In this document: one piece after another, positions 13,801-28,800 of the stretch
How positions within the stretch are numbered: position 1 is the stretch's first letter
How the letters are laid out: each line of letters opens with the position of its first letter
Assembly: GCA_025267735.1 (NCBI GenBank)
Contig: CM046296.1
Span: 18,564,464 to 18,628,463, forward strand
Direction of reading: 5' to 3'
DNA from: Mactra quadrangularis
Lineage: Eukaryota; Mollusca; Bivalvia; Venerida; Mactridae
DNA: 64,000 bases
Made by a program: the position numbers and the translations under genes
The notes under the pieces: model-generated
What the model saw: the letters and a program-made list of their open reading frames with translations, nothing else
Databases searched by the model: none
Told to the model about the DNA's origin: nothing

Positions 13801-16800
13801 TAATTGTATATAATTCATACTTTAATTCTGTATCTAAAGGAATTTGAGGAAATGATTTTGGTTGTGACATAATACTCCAAACTTCCCTACTTGGTTTGAA
13901 AATGTTTGCCATGTATAAATTTTATATATGCTTTCCTTTGTATTTGTTACATAATTGTGTTACACAATGAGAAAAATATGCAGCCTGACATGGTCTTGAA
14001 ACGAGGACCCCTGGCTTACAAGATGAGTGCTCTCCTGAATGAGCTATCAGTCTGCTTACTTATCCTTCTCTCCATGTGAACATGTGTGTACCTTGACAAT
14101 TGTATATATGTTAAAACTTTGTAAAATGCCAAAAACTTTGTAAAATGTCAAAAACATGTCAAAAACTTTGTAAAATGCCAAAAACTTTGTAAAATGTCAA
14201 AAACATGTCAAAAACTTTGTAAAATGCCAAAAACTTTGTAAAATGTCAAAAACTTTGTAAAATGCCACGAAATTGTTTCCTGGCAGTGAACTTATTCTAT
14301 GCCTATAAGATATTTTGACTCTTGACATGACTTGTTATTATATTTTACAGATATCAATGAATGTTTGAATCCAGAGAATTGTTTATATGGTAGATGTGTT
14401 AACTCTATTGGAGGTTATGAATGTATCTGTCCACCAAATTATGAACTAAACCCTTCAGGATCTGGTTGTATAGGTTTGTACTATATATTTACTACCTTGT
14501 TTGTTTCTATCTTTATATAATATTACAATAAGTACGGAGAAGCACAGCAGAAACATTTGCTTAATCGTGCGACAAGGCAGCATTTTTCTTCTCAAATATG
14601 GCATTTTAAATCATCATAAATTGTATAGTTTTCCAATAAGCAAGGTGGTCTATATTAAGCAAAAATTCACCATTGAAAGCTTTAGGTATGATAAGGCAAT
14701 ATTGCAGTCTTAGATTTTTAACCAGTGGATCAGGGATCAAGTCCACTGATATTGTTGTTGTCCCAGTGACTTTTAGAATATGATTGGTTTGACCATAGAC
14801 CACTTGATCACAGCCACCATTTCCTATTTTCAATAAAAAACTATTTGTTGTTATACTGTTGATTTAATTTAAGGATTAACATTTTTTTGCTAAATCAATT
14901 AAATGGACTGCATTTTTCACACATCACTTAGAATTTTTGGTCCAGTGAACTTTCATTCGGTCCAGTAATAAAATCCATTTTGATGGACCAAATATCCATT
15001 GCTGATGAAAGTTTGTTGTGAAAACTGATATTGTTGTTAATTATTTGACAGATGTACGTCGTGGATATTGTTATTTTGATGTGTCAGAGCAGCGATACAC
15101 TGGAAGATGTGATAGAATTTTAGCACGAGATGTAACTAGAGGCAAATGTTGTTGTTCTGTTGGTAAAGGTTGGGGTGAAGATGAAGGATTCTGTACTCTA
15201 TGTCCTGCTAACAACACTGGTTGGTACTGTTAAAACTAATTGTTCATTGAGTTGGTTGGTTATTTTGTTAGATTCATTAATTTTGTTATATTTTAAAATT
15301 ATCTGTCTGTGACTATGTTAAGAAAACAAATTCTTAATATTTCATGACAAACTGAGCTTCAGTTTGTGAGGAATGAAAGAGAAGTGACAAATTGCTCTTA
15401 TCACAAAAAGGTAGCAAATTGTTCCTTCTTATATATAAGTATATATAAGAGGATACCTTTTGCTTTAAAGAGATTAATTATTTACCATTACTACAGTGTA
15501 GGTTTTTGCATAAAATCTTTGTCTTTAAAAGTTATGTGTTATATCAAACATTTATTAAAACACACTGTATATCAAATGGAACTTTCTAGGGAATTAAAAT
15601 ACTGCATCTTTTATAATTGAAACATGTTTTTTTATTTCTGAACAAAAATCTGTGGTCTCTTCTATTGAACACAGATATCTTTCTCTTGACACAATATCAA
15701 TTAAATTGACTATCTGTGTCAGTTTTCTCTCAAATGACTCTTGATTTAAAAGTTCTTCCAGTAAAATGTGAAGATGTTTTCAGGAATGTTATTTCTTAAG
15801 CTAGTCTCACAACTGCTACTACAGCAAAAACTAACTTGCAACTGTAATTCCGCGTACATGGTTTATAATTTTTATTCTATACTGATAAGGATGTTAAATT
15901 TCTTATTTATTTATACTGGGTTAATTTTTTTAGGTTATTTTACGAGTCCAGCACACCTAACCTAGTTTTCCTGGACCCTTGTCTATATAACCAGTACTCA
16001 CCTACCCTTCCACAAGGCTGGAAACTTTGCTATATACCTTATTATTGGAGGAAAATTGAGGAAACCTCATCGGGTGATATTTGAACCAATACCCCTTTCG
16101 GGACACTAGATTCGAAATCCAGGCATGCTACCAACTGCTCTACAGGCCCAGGTTAAATTTCTATTACAATTATTGTTTTATGATTTCAGATGAATACAAG
16201 AATTTATGTATAGCAGAAGATGGTTTTGTACCTAACACAAATACATTGTTACCTGAAGGTACGGTTGCTTGCTATTTAATTTGTTTACTAAATGTTTCTG
16301 TCTAGATTTAGCTGTAATGCTTAATGTAAATGGCAATATTGATGATCAGGGTATATTGTCATGTGATCTTTAGAATGTAAACAAGCACTTGTTTTTAATC
16401 AAATGAATTTTTTTATAAAAACATTTATTTAAATGACAGTGTGCCAGGAAAGTGGATAGCTCAGATGTGTTGGACTACCTGATCAATCTATCTGGTTACA
16501 CCAAAATTATGATTCTTGATTGTCATTATCGACTTGTTTATGACATTTATACTCATTATTGGACAGAGTATACCAGTGCATCAGTGTAAACTAGTCTACA
16601 ATTTTTATTATTTACATGTAGTTTGACTGAAGGAGAGACTGTGCACTTCTGACATTGGACTGTTAATCATTATAGCCAACATTGTGTTTGTTTGAATCAC
16701 TTCCAAAACCTACCTTATTGTTTTCCAATCTGATTAAAACCTGATCTAAAATTTTCTGCTTGCCTACTCGCTAATTTAGATCTGGCCTTTTTCAAACGAA

Positions 16801-19800
16801 GGTGACCTTTACTGATCATAATATTCATGACGAAATTGTTATGATACGTAACTTGTTTACATCGCCTACGTCACGCAATTTGAAATGAGCCGCCCAACCG
16901 CAGACTATGAATAATACCGCTGTTAAATTAGCATGCAAACCGTGGTCTAAAAATAGAAATTACGAAATCAAAATGTGATTAATAGTGTTTTCGTCTAGAT
17001 GAAAGCTACGCATTGATTGGTGGACACAAAGTTCATCTCGACGTGACCTTCCACGGTGACAGTGGAGATCCTGTACGATAACACTCTACAGGTATCTGTC
17101 TATGGAGATTGATTGTATCCTTGAGCAAGATACTTTATATTGGCTGCTCAGTACTGAGGATCAGGAAGCAGACTAGAGTATGATTATTAAAGTTTTAAGA
17201 ACTTATTTCACAATTAAGCTATAACGAATTATTACCGGTATATTCATGTTCTAGTTAGACTAGTTTTGTACTGACTTTGAGATATTATATTTTTCAGATA
17301 TAGATGAATGTCTATTGTTTCCTGATATTTGTGTAAATGGACAATGTAAGAATACATTTGGTAGTTTTACATGTATCTGTCCACCTGGTCATAGATTTAA
17401 TCAAGATAATCTGGAATGTGTTGGTAAGATTTATTTATATCATGATTGATTCTATAAAATGTAGCAGGCTTTTTTGTGTTTTAGTATTGATTTCTTTAAT
17501 ATACATATCTGAAAGGATACAACCTCATCAGATATTTTCCTCTGAACTGAGTTTCGTGGAAATCAAATGTTAGGTGATCTAGCTGCATGCTGATTTTTTA
17601 TTGATCGATTAAATGCTGATATACTTACACATTTGGTTAGCTACAATATAGATTGTAGCGTTTGAAAATGAGTAATGTTATTTTATATATGTTATACATC
17701 CACTAGTATCTAAAGACATGTTTTTTTATTTTTCAAGTATAGGTAAATTTTAAAAACAATTGGAATTCCTACCAAAGTGTAATGGTTGTTATCCATGGCA
17801 CTGTAAAGGGACATTTTTCTTGATAAAATTAGCATTTGGGACTTGTCATTGATCATTTATTATTCAGATATAGATGAATGTGAAGAGGATCCAGATTATT
17901 GTGGTCTTGGTACATGTGTAAACAACATTGGTAATTTCTCCTGTCTCTGTCCTGATGGATACATGCCAATGCCTGGAGAAGGATGTATGGGTTAGTACAA
18001 TGTATTTACATCAGTAAATTTTACCTTACATTCTTGGTTAATTCTGAACTTATGATCAACATGTATCACTACATACTGTATGAGTCGAAATTTCTACATT
18101 TGAAAGTTATTTATAAATATGGCATGATTCATTTCTGCAAGCATCTACCTGCTAACTTAGCAGGCCACAAGTCTACTGCTTGAATGATAGTTGGTTTTGT
18201 TATGGATGGGGCTTACTTTCATTGAGCTTGGTCATAAAGTAATTTTGTGGCCATTCCCTCAACCACTACTGATTCTGAATCATGTAGGGCAGTTGTTAGT
18301 CAGTGACAGAAGTATGCCCCTGGTAAATGTTCCTTTCCAGGAATGGTGAGGGGGTTGACTGACTTCTTTAATATGACCTATAAGATGTGTTGCTATGACA
18401 TTTAACCCAACATAAAAACATTCAACAGACATAATTTCTGCTTTCCTGACTTATATTGAATATTAATAGTTTTACTTCAAAACAATTTCAGTACAATATC
18501 AATGTAGTTGCAAAGCTGAGTCAGTATTTTTTTCAAATGACACAGGTTATAGAACAAATAAAGCAAAATATTTTCATTGATTAAATTTCTGAAAATAGAT
18601 TGACTATTGCAAATATACATGTAGTAGAAATAAAGTTCCTTAGAAAGCTTCAAGCTTTAGTGATTCAGTATGATTCAGTGTTACCAGAAGTTTTGGAGTG
18701 CAGCCTCATGCTATTAATCTTAATCACTTCTATTACTTTATTTTCTGTTTTATAGACATGAGAAAGGATGTATGTTATGCAGCCATATTTGAATCATCAA
18801 GACGTGGCCCACCTAGATGTGAACATCAGTTATCAACACAAGTAACAAAGAGACAATGTTGTTGTATTGGTAGTCTTGGACAAGGTTGGGGTACACCTTG
18901 TGAACCTTGTCCAACTAAAAACTCACGTATGTATATTTAATTTATTGATCTATGGTATTTACTATTTCTGATAATTTCAGACTACATGTGGGACAAAGGT
19001 ATTTTACAGCTCTTCTATTTTCTTGCTGCAATGGTGTCATGGTAGATTCAGTGTCTGCTTTTGTTCCTGCTCAGGTTATTTTCTGGTTGGATATATATTT
19101 TCACTAGTATTCTTATTCCTTTTAGAAAAAAATCATTGAACCCAAAAACTTGGCCTACTGCTTTCAGATTCAAATTCAGAACCCAAGTGATACAACTGGT
19201 GCCTCATGTGCAAAATTTGCAATGAAAAGATTTTTGGAAAAAAATTATAAGTCCGAGTCTGCAGAAAGTATCAATTTTTAGGAAAAATTTTGTAATCCAC
19301 TTTTTGACTCATAATGTCCCAGGACATGCACATATCAGTTTTATCACCATTTTTTTCGCAGGTCGCTTATACCTCTTGAAAATGTAAGTTATTGATGAAA
19401 AATTTTATTCTCCAATTTTTGGCTCAAAATGTCCCCGGGCATGCACAAGCTTTATCGCCATCTTTGATTGATATAATGCCCAAAAGCATGTATAACAGGG
19501 GTGACAACTTTTCAGGGGAAAGTCCAGAAAATGCACTCTTTTAGAAAAAAGCATAAAACCCAAATATCTGCCCTACTGCTTTCAGATTTGATTTAAGAAC
19601 CCAAGTTATGCATGTTTTTTTTACTGATTTGTCTCCAGGAACAAACTGGTGCATCATGTGACAAGTTTTGCAATTTTGCACCAAAAAAGCATTTTTTATA
19701 GTTCCCTGCAGAAAATATCAATTTTTGCTGAAAATTTTTGTTTCCTACGTTTAGCTCAAAACGTCCCCGGACATGAATTGTGCAAAATTATAACTTATAA

Positions 19801-22800
19801 CACATTCTTTCATTGATATTATGGCCGTCATTTACAAGTATTTGTGTCTAAAAAGTTTGTTCTTGCATGTCTTGTAACAATGTACATGTACTAGTTAGTA
19901 GATTAATGTACATGTTGTACTAGTTAGTAAATGTATATTCTGTTCTGTTCATATTGTCATATATAATCATGATGTTGATATATTTGTATATTTTAGGTGA
20001 ACACCTTGATTTATGTGAGCCTCTGGGTCAAAGAAGTAAGATTTTAATATTACTTTACAATTTTGTACTCTTTAAAAAAACTTTTCTGCAGATAATTTAT
20101 GTAATACATTGTAATGTAAAAATCATAAGTGCATAATTTTTGCCAATGACCAGTTTTAGCTTTAACTTAATTAATATTGTCGTTCTTAAAAAGGGTACAT
20201 ACTAACTTTAGAAAATAAGGTTCTGGTTGTTTTTTTTGTAATGGGCAGGAGTTGTTTTTTCCAATATATTGCTTCTTAGCCTCCCAATTTACACATAATA
20301 TTTAAGCTATGCTTGGTGAATAAAGATGAACTAGTGGTTCTCAAATTGACTGATAAAATTGTTTTACATTTCAGATGATACTAATGAATGTGATCTATAT
20401 CCATTTTTATGTGAGAATGGTCGATGTATTGATACAAATACAGAAGAAGGTTTTCTATGTGAATGTGGGAAAGGTTTCAGATATAATAGAATCAGTAAAA
20501 GATGTGAAGGTATAGTATAACGTCCCTCCATAGCCACCTCTCAACAACAGCCACCTCTCTACAACAGCCACATCTCAACAACAGCAAACTTTGTCATGGC
20601 TTGCTGGTGACTGTTGTAGAGAGGTTATGCTGTATACATATAATTATATTCTTTTATTTGTGTTATGCTAAGTGTGTTTGGATTTTAGAGTAATCACTTT
20701 ATTTTTTTGAACTCTGGCCCAATTTCTTACGTTTTAAATTTATGGGCAGAAATATTAACTAGCTCACCTAAAAGTATATAAATTCAGTAATTTTAAACAA
20801 GCCTAAACCAATTTTCACTAGTCGAAGGCTTCAAAGGTTAAGGCAATAACTGCTTTTATTTCACCCGTACAATTAGAATATTGATGTTAGAATAAAATTC
20901 ATTAACGGTGGACCAGCAAAATGAACATGGACCTACTGGACCTATTGACCAAAAAAAAATCTTAATTAATATGTGAAGTTTATTTTAATGCATTTAATAA
21001 ATTGCATTAGAAAAATGATGACTGTAAAAATTGGTGTACTGTTGGACCACTTACTTTCTAAATGTGACTTGATTGACCACAATTTTGGTGGACTCGGTCT
21101 GAGGTCTACGGTCTTAAACCACAGACTGTATTGGTTTTTGGTCAGATTTCCAATTGATTGAGGTTATGACATTTTCTTTCATGCTTTACGGTGAAACGTC
21201 ATGTTATTATATGAAATTATATGATGTCAAAGACGTTATTCTAGAAGATAAATGATGTCATGTTTTCTGAGCTTATTCAGTAAAATCGATCTTACACCAA
21301 AGTTAACGAATATCCTCTATATGGTATGTTTCACCCAAAACGGTCGTAACTCAATATAAGAAAAGAGTGAGTTACGACCGTTTTGTGCTAAACCCGCTAT
21401 ATGTTATACATGTATTAATATCCTCTATATGGTATGTTTTGCCCAAAACAGTCGTAACTCAATATAAGAAAAGAGTGAGTTACGACCGTTTTGCTTTAAA
21501 CCAGGGATATGTTATACATGTATTAATATTATTTCAGATGAAGATGAATGTCGAGAAAGACGTAATCCATGTCCTACAAATTCTGTATGTATCAATACTA
21601 TAGGTAGTTTTAGATGTGAATGTATTCAAGGATATAAGTTATCTAGTAATGGTAGACGATGTGTAGGTTAGTATATATGGTATTTTTTTGATTGTTTTTT
21701 ATAACATGAATATTTTGCTATTTTCATGAAATAAGAAATTATTTTAAATATGCGTGGCAGACACAACTTTATACCAACTAATTGGATATTAATACAGTCA
21801 TCTCCTTAAAGTTTCCTTAGCTCAAGCCCACCTAATTATGATATCGAGAATTGCCTGCTAGACAGTAGTAAGTGCTTTGCGTAAATAAGCGAGTTACAAC
21901 AGTCTGGCGGGCAACCCTTAAGATGCAGTATAGAGCAAAATTATCAACTACTAAACTAGTCCATATTTATCAAGTAATAAAAATTCATAGTCTAGCTATA
22001 TAAGTAATCTTTACTAGCCCATTTTTTTTTCATTTGTTTCTGGCTTCTGGCTAAAGAGGATTATTTCTTGGAGATGAATCTTTGTTTCACAAAAATTATG
22101 ATTCTATAATGATAATAATAATAATGATAATAAAAAAAATTAAGACTTGATTTAACGAGGCTACACATTTGGATAAATCCAATCTTTCATGTGGACCTTT
22201 TATAACAATATTGTTATACAGAAAACCTTATGCTAAATTTATATATGACAACTTTGTTCAGTAATAGTAGACTTATATTGGCATGTTTTGTAGTAATGTT
22301 TAATGAAAACATACAGTTGTCTATATTTTGTTGTATAATAAAACATAGGCAAGAGTTTTGTGTGCTATAATTAAATACCAAGTGGTTTAGCTCAAGTCAT
22401 TTAATAAGCACATCAAAATTAGTGTCTATGCTTTATTCTACAACAAAATACAGAAAAAACTGTATGTTATTTCAATTCTAGCATAGAAAAATTAATAATT
22501 TGACCTTAAGGTTAATAAACATGGGGATGAATTATAATAGCTGTTTCATCATCATCACCACATCTGGTTTAGTTTGGTACATGCTGTTGATTATTTCTTT
22601 GGCAAGGGTGAGGCCTCATTTGGATCAAAGTCTTCTTTTCCATGTCTTGTGGTCCTTAGGGTTGGTGTCATTCATTTGAAGGTCTAGCTGATCATGCTTG
22701 ACCTGGTCATCACCGGTTAGTTCTATTTTGTCCAAACACCCTTGTCCGGCCTAATTGTGATAGTACCTGCGCATGGGGTTAACATGGCGGACAAACATTG

Positions 22801-25800
22801 GTCATCTCAGGTTAATTTCAGTGTGCCTAGGCCACGGTGCACTGTGATGTTCAAATTTCTTGGGCTTGGGAGGTCCAGCTTGTGCTGCGTTCTACCTGAC
22901 CAAGCCATCTCAGCCTGCTCATTTATGTGTTTAATATTAAAATAAAGATAAAGTCATGTTAAATATAGAGTGAAAGCACATATGCCTATGTGTTAGAATC
23001 TTCAATAACAAATGATATTGGTATATATTTACAGATAGTAATGAATGTGAAGAGATAGCTGGTATATGTACTAATGGTGATTGTATTAATACTGACGGTG
23101 GATTTAGTTGTCGATGTAAATCTGGATTTAGATTATCTTCATCTAGAGATTCTTGTTTAGGTAAACAATGTATTACTTTGAACTTGGTTAAATCAGTCAG
23201 TACATGTCTCACTATGAATCCAGGGGTCATCGGTTTGATACTACATACATTCCTGTGTCGCTGTGACAAAAATTCTTACGATAAAAATCATCATAAGTCA
23301 AAAGCAAGATAATACAGTCATTCTTTTGCCAATCCATTTCTAATATTATTAAATAATGTAGAATATTATATACCTTTTGAATATCTTATCATAGTTATTA
23401 TACCCCCGCTTCGAAGAAGAGGGGGGTATACTGTTTTACCCTTGTCCGTGCGTCCGTCCGTCCATCCGTCCGTTACAAAATTTCCGTCACAGTTTTCTCA
23501 GCAACTATACCATGCAGCAGCCTGAAACTTTGCATATTGCTTCATCCTATAGTCCCATGTGGTGTAAAGCGATTTCATGCTCCTTACTCATCTACTTCCT
23601 GTTTGTCGCATATTTTTAGATTTTGGCGGGGGTATCACTAGTGAGCATTAGCTCACAGATTTACTTGTTTTTTATCATCCTCCTGACTTCAAACTGCAGA
23701 ATTAAGAAAATGACTTATGATAACTTTTTTCATAAGAATTTTTGTGAAAAGGTGGACTGGACTGTATTTATGAATTTTCTTTTTCATTTTCCAGCATTGT
23801 ATCAAGTGACATGCCTGCTATCTTTCAGGCATGGGCCTGATTTTAGGCCTTTAATTCTATCTGTTGTCTTCTTTGTGTATTAGTAAACAGTATTTTTAGG
23901 TTTGAAAGGGACATTTTCAGGCTCGGGAAAAGAGGTCAATGGCAGGCCTGAGTAGGGTAGTTTTCAGTCACTTACATTCATAGATCTAAACCTGTCTAGG
24001 GCCAGTGAGAGGAAAACTGACTGAATAAATGTTGAAATACTATTTAATGCCCCATGTATTACATAACATTTTCATTAGATGATCTTTGGAGGAATAGAAA
24101 AAAATGAAAATCCATTGTCTGTCTTAACTAATGCTTAGAAAAGTGACTCTGATAGCCATGCCAAAAGTGTTTATAGTCTGTTTTTTCTCAACTGCAAAAA
24201 CATAAATAATTTCATGGTGACTTCGTGTTCTTTGTTTAACACTCGTGATGGTGTGATAGTGTGTATTCAGACACCGTGAAATTATTCAAGCTTTGACAGT
24301 TGAGAAAAAATGGACTATATATCTATAGTAAAACATGTATATGTGACATAAACATTGTATCTTTCAATACTGTGATGTAAAATTATCTATGTTATATATA
24401 TATTTATATTTATTATAGATGTAGATGAGTGTTTGCTACAACCAGGTTTATGTAGAAATGGTACTTGTGAAAATAGAATTGGTGGTTATGAATGTCATTG
24501 TAATTCTGGTTTTAGACTGTCTAGTAATGATGACTGTGAAGGTATTTATTTTATACAATATTTTATGATCATGTGAACTGTTCTCCAGCCTGCATTCACA
24601 CAATTACCAGTATTAGGATCCCATGCCTCAAGAAAACATGGATACCTAAGTAATATATTGTCTAAAAAGGCAAATTTAAAAGCATGCAACCATGTTGACA
24701 CTTATCCTATGAACAGGGTTCCATGGAGATCAAATTCATGTAATTGTGATCTAGCCGCCTGCTGCCTATCCCAGTTTGTGGGATGCCTGCTGCGGATGAA
24801 AAATAAAATCAGGATTTGATTTGATTATTGATTGAATGATGATTTAAATGATAGAGTCTAAGTTATTGTGTTTAAAATTTATATAACTATTTTGTAGATG
24901 ATTATTTGAGAATTAAAAAAAACAAAATGACATAATAACTTGCAAATAATTATGTTTATTTGATATTAAAAGTAAAACTTACAGATGTTTGTGTTTATTT
25001 GATATTAAAAGTAAAACTTACAGATGTTTGTGTTTATTTGATATTAAAAGTAAAACTTACAGATGTTTGTGTTTATTTGATATTAAAAGTAAAACTTACA
25101 GATGTTTGTGTCTATTTGATATTAAAAGTTAAACTTACAGATGTTTGTGTCTATTTGATATTAAAAGTTAAACTTACAGATGTTTGTGTCTATTTGATAT
25201 TAAAAGTTAAACTTACAGATGTTTGTGTCTATTTGATATTAAAAGTTAAACTTACAGATGTTTGTGTCTATTTGATATTAAAAGTTAAACTTACAGATGT
25301 TTGTGTCTATTTGATATAAAATGTTAAACTTTATTTCTATTACCAGATATTGATGAATGTCGTGATTTCTTTGGTATATGTATGAATGCTAGATGTGTCA
25401 ATACTCCTGGTAGTTTTGTATGTGAATGTTTACCTGGGTATACATCATCTCTTGATGGAATGAATTGTAGAGGTTTGTATAGAAAATTTGTTTATTTTAA
25501 AAAAACAAGTAATTTCTGGGCTTGACATTAATATTATAACAGGTTGCCCGGTTAGACAACTTGCTAGATACATATATCACTTGCCTAAACAAAATGTTTA
25601 CTGGCAGTAACTATTTGCCCAAACCCAAATATGTTCATATATAACACACTTGAACTGTGGACAGTTTGAATATTTGATTATTGCAATACTGAAAACCTTG
25701 TTTATGTCTATCAAATCAATGTAAGACCTATTCGCTGCCCGGCTAGCTCAGTTGGTTGCACACAAGTCTACTGATCAAGGGGTCATGGGTTCGATTCCCA

Positions 25801-28800
25801 GGCCGGGCATACTTTCGTGGAGCTTGGTCATGAAATTATTTCTATGGTCATTCTCCCTCCTACCAATGATTTTTAATTATGAAGGGCAGTTGTCAGTCAC
25901 GAAAGTATGCACTTAGTAGTTCTAATCTACAGATTTAGCATTTCCAGGAGGAGTGAGTAGGTTGACTGACTGCCATTATATGACCTATATAATGTGTTGC
26001 TATGGCATTAAACCCAACAAACAAACAAACAAATTAGACATATTACCTTTTGTACCTGTATTACTAATATCTGCAGTGCCCTCCAATAGTCCTTCAACAA
26101 AGTTCAGTTTTCAGAATAAACCGAATGTACAGATGATGCATTTAACTATAAGGGGGGGGGGGGGAGCTTAACTCCAATCCGCCTGAATATTGGTCAAGTA
26201 GTCAATCAGTAAAATTACAATGTCATTTTTCCAAGAACTGTTGATGGTCACTGTATATTGTGTCACAGGTCCAATTTCAACCCCTTTTGTGTAGGTAATA
26301 CTTAGTAAGCCTGTAAAGGCACAAAAAATTTTTTTTCAAATAACAACAAGACAACCTTCCAGTTCAAACTTAATATGACAACTGAAAAAGACCAGAGCGG
26401 GAATAAGGCCGGACCTATTGAATAAAATTAAGGCCCTGCAGTGAAAATTAGTAGATGTGTAATATTATGTTTGATATGATATGAAATGGTATGAAATGAT
26501 ATGAAATGATGATACATGGGGTTACAGGGACACGGATAGTATAAAACATTGAAATGACAGTATACAACATAGACAGTTAGCATAACATAGAAGACATCAA
26601 TACATGTATACATAGTAATATAAAGATAAATTACATGGGGAATGTCATCCTGTGACAATTGTATATATCATGATATGTTACAGATTTAGATGAATGTTCG
26701 GAGATAAATGGTGTATGTAGCAATGGTATGTGTAGAAATACTGATGGTTCTTATCAGTGTACATGTTTTGAGGGTTATAGACTTTCATCTACTGGAGAAA
26801 CTTGTGAAGGTTTGTACTAGATATATAAATTCTGGTTAGAGACCCGGAAGGGTACAGCTTGTACATTGACAGTCCCATTTCAGGGTTCTTCCAATTTTGG
26901 GGTCTCCAACTACATATATTTTAGAGCTGTCATTGATTCTATCGATATCGGTATTTTATTTTCGATCAATATGAATTTTGAAATATCAATAATAAAGCCT
27001 TTGTAGATAAATGTATATTAATGTCAAACTTTTCAAGAAGAACCTTCTATAGTGAGCTGAAACAGGTGCACTGTCATAATATGAGTGAATACTAAACAAT
27101 TACCATTGTAATACAATTTGTGATAGATCTTTTTTTCTACTTACCAGTCAAATGCAGGATACCAAGGTATAACATTCATGACAAATACCATCCACTATGT
27201 GTTTATGACAACATAATGGTCTGTATAGTACTGCAGTGAATGTTTTGATATATATCAGTGTATCGTCGATATTTTTTTCTCAATATATTGATATCGACAA
27301 TACGCTTTGAGCCCAATCAATGACAGCTCTAATATATTTACTTGGGCTAAGTACACAAATTAAAACATAGGAAAATAAAAAAATATTCTAAAGGAATAAA
27401 CCTTCTACATTCTGTGAATTTTCTGCCTGTTTTGAATTAATATATATTAATATGTATTTAACATAGTAGGAGTTTCCAGTGTCTGACTTACAATAATTTT
27501 TGTTTTAAAATGTTGATGAAAAAGCTCACTGATTATTATAGGAATAATGAAACAAAAACAATTTTATTTAATATGGCTACACATTAGGATAAATCCAATC
27601 ATTTCTTGCATGCCTTAAGATCTTGGTTGATAACTTGTATTGTATTTATATTTCAGATTTTGATGAATGTAGTAGTATACCAGATCTATGTGCTAATGGT
27701 GAATGTATGAACCTAGAAGGTAGTTTTAGATGTATATGTCCTAGTGATTATATTTTATCTGAAGATAATAGAAGATGTCTAGGTTTGTTTTATATTGTCT
27801 TGATTTACATTTTTTGAGATGCAAATTTTCAAAATTTGTGGGAATTCATTGTAAGACTTTGTTCCCGACATTTTTTCCTATATACATATAACTAACTACA
27901 AATTTGGAAGATTTATTCTAAGTAATTGTTGTGGTAGGTGGATTGTCTCTAGAGACGGACATTTTTGGAATCTGTTCTTAAGGATTTCTTAAGAATTTAC
28001 AATTTATCTTTTTTTTTGGCACATCTGATGCCATTTCCAAAAATGGTATTTCAGCTATATTCATAATTTCTCTTCAAGCTAATCAATTCTGTACATGTAT
28101 GACTCGGCATAAGTATATTTTGTGACTGTAATGGTGAATGACACAATACATGTATCAGCTTGCTCCAACAATATTTAAGGCCATATATATCTTTTTAAAG
28201 ATGTAAGTTAACACACTGTGTTGATGTATATGTATTATTACAGATTTAAGACAAGGTTCATGTTATCGTAAGTTTATTGGTGGAGTATGTCGTGATCCAC
28301 GTCCTATGAACATGACAAGATTAGAATGTTGTTGTACATCAGGTGATGCATGGTCGTATATTGGTTCTCAATTATGTGAAGTTTGTCCTTACCCTGGGGA
28401 AGGTATGTTATTTTACATATATAGTGAATATCATGGGTTTAGTGCAAAATGGTCGTAACTCAATGTAAGAAAAGAGCGAGTTACGATGGTTGGCGCGAAA
28501 CCTGCGATATGTTTTATGTCACTTATGTTAGGAGTGTATTTGGCCGAGCCGTTACAACTTGGACTGGTTATCATTGGATAAGCAGATCTGTGTTGGTTCA
28601 AACCATATTCAATGAGCCCTAACATCTTTGGACTGGTAATTATTTGATACACAGATCCACGATGGTTCAAATCATATTGTTTCCTTGAGCAAGAAACATT
28701 ATCCTTAAGTGTTCAGTATTGGGGGACTTGGATGCAGACACTAATTTTAAACATTGAATGAAATTGCCTATTTTATTCTTCACAGATGTTCTGTATGAAA

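Noticed and set aside
24960..25319. 119-residue repetitive protein
   Set aside because: Product of a 39-bp tandem repeat in an intron; no donor or acceptor pairing keeps the fibrillin frame.
25738..25809. Functional tRNA gene
   Set aside because: The acceptor stem and B box are good, but the D arm and anticodon stem do not fold well, and the SINE body and AAAC tail follow directly.
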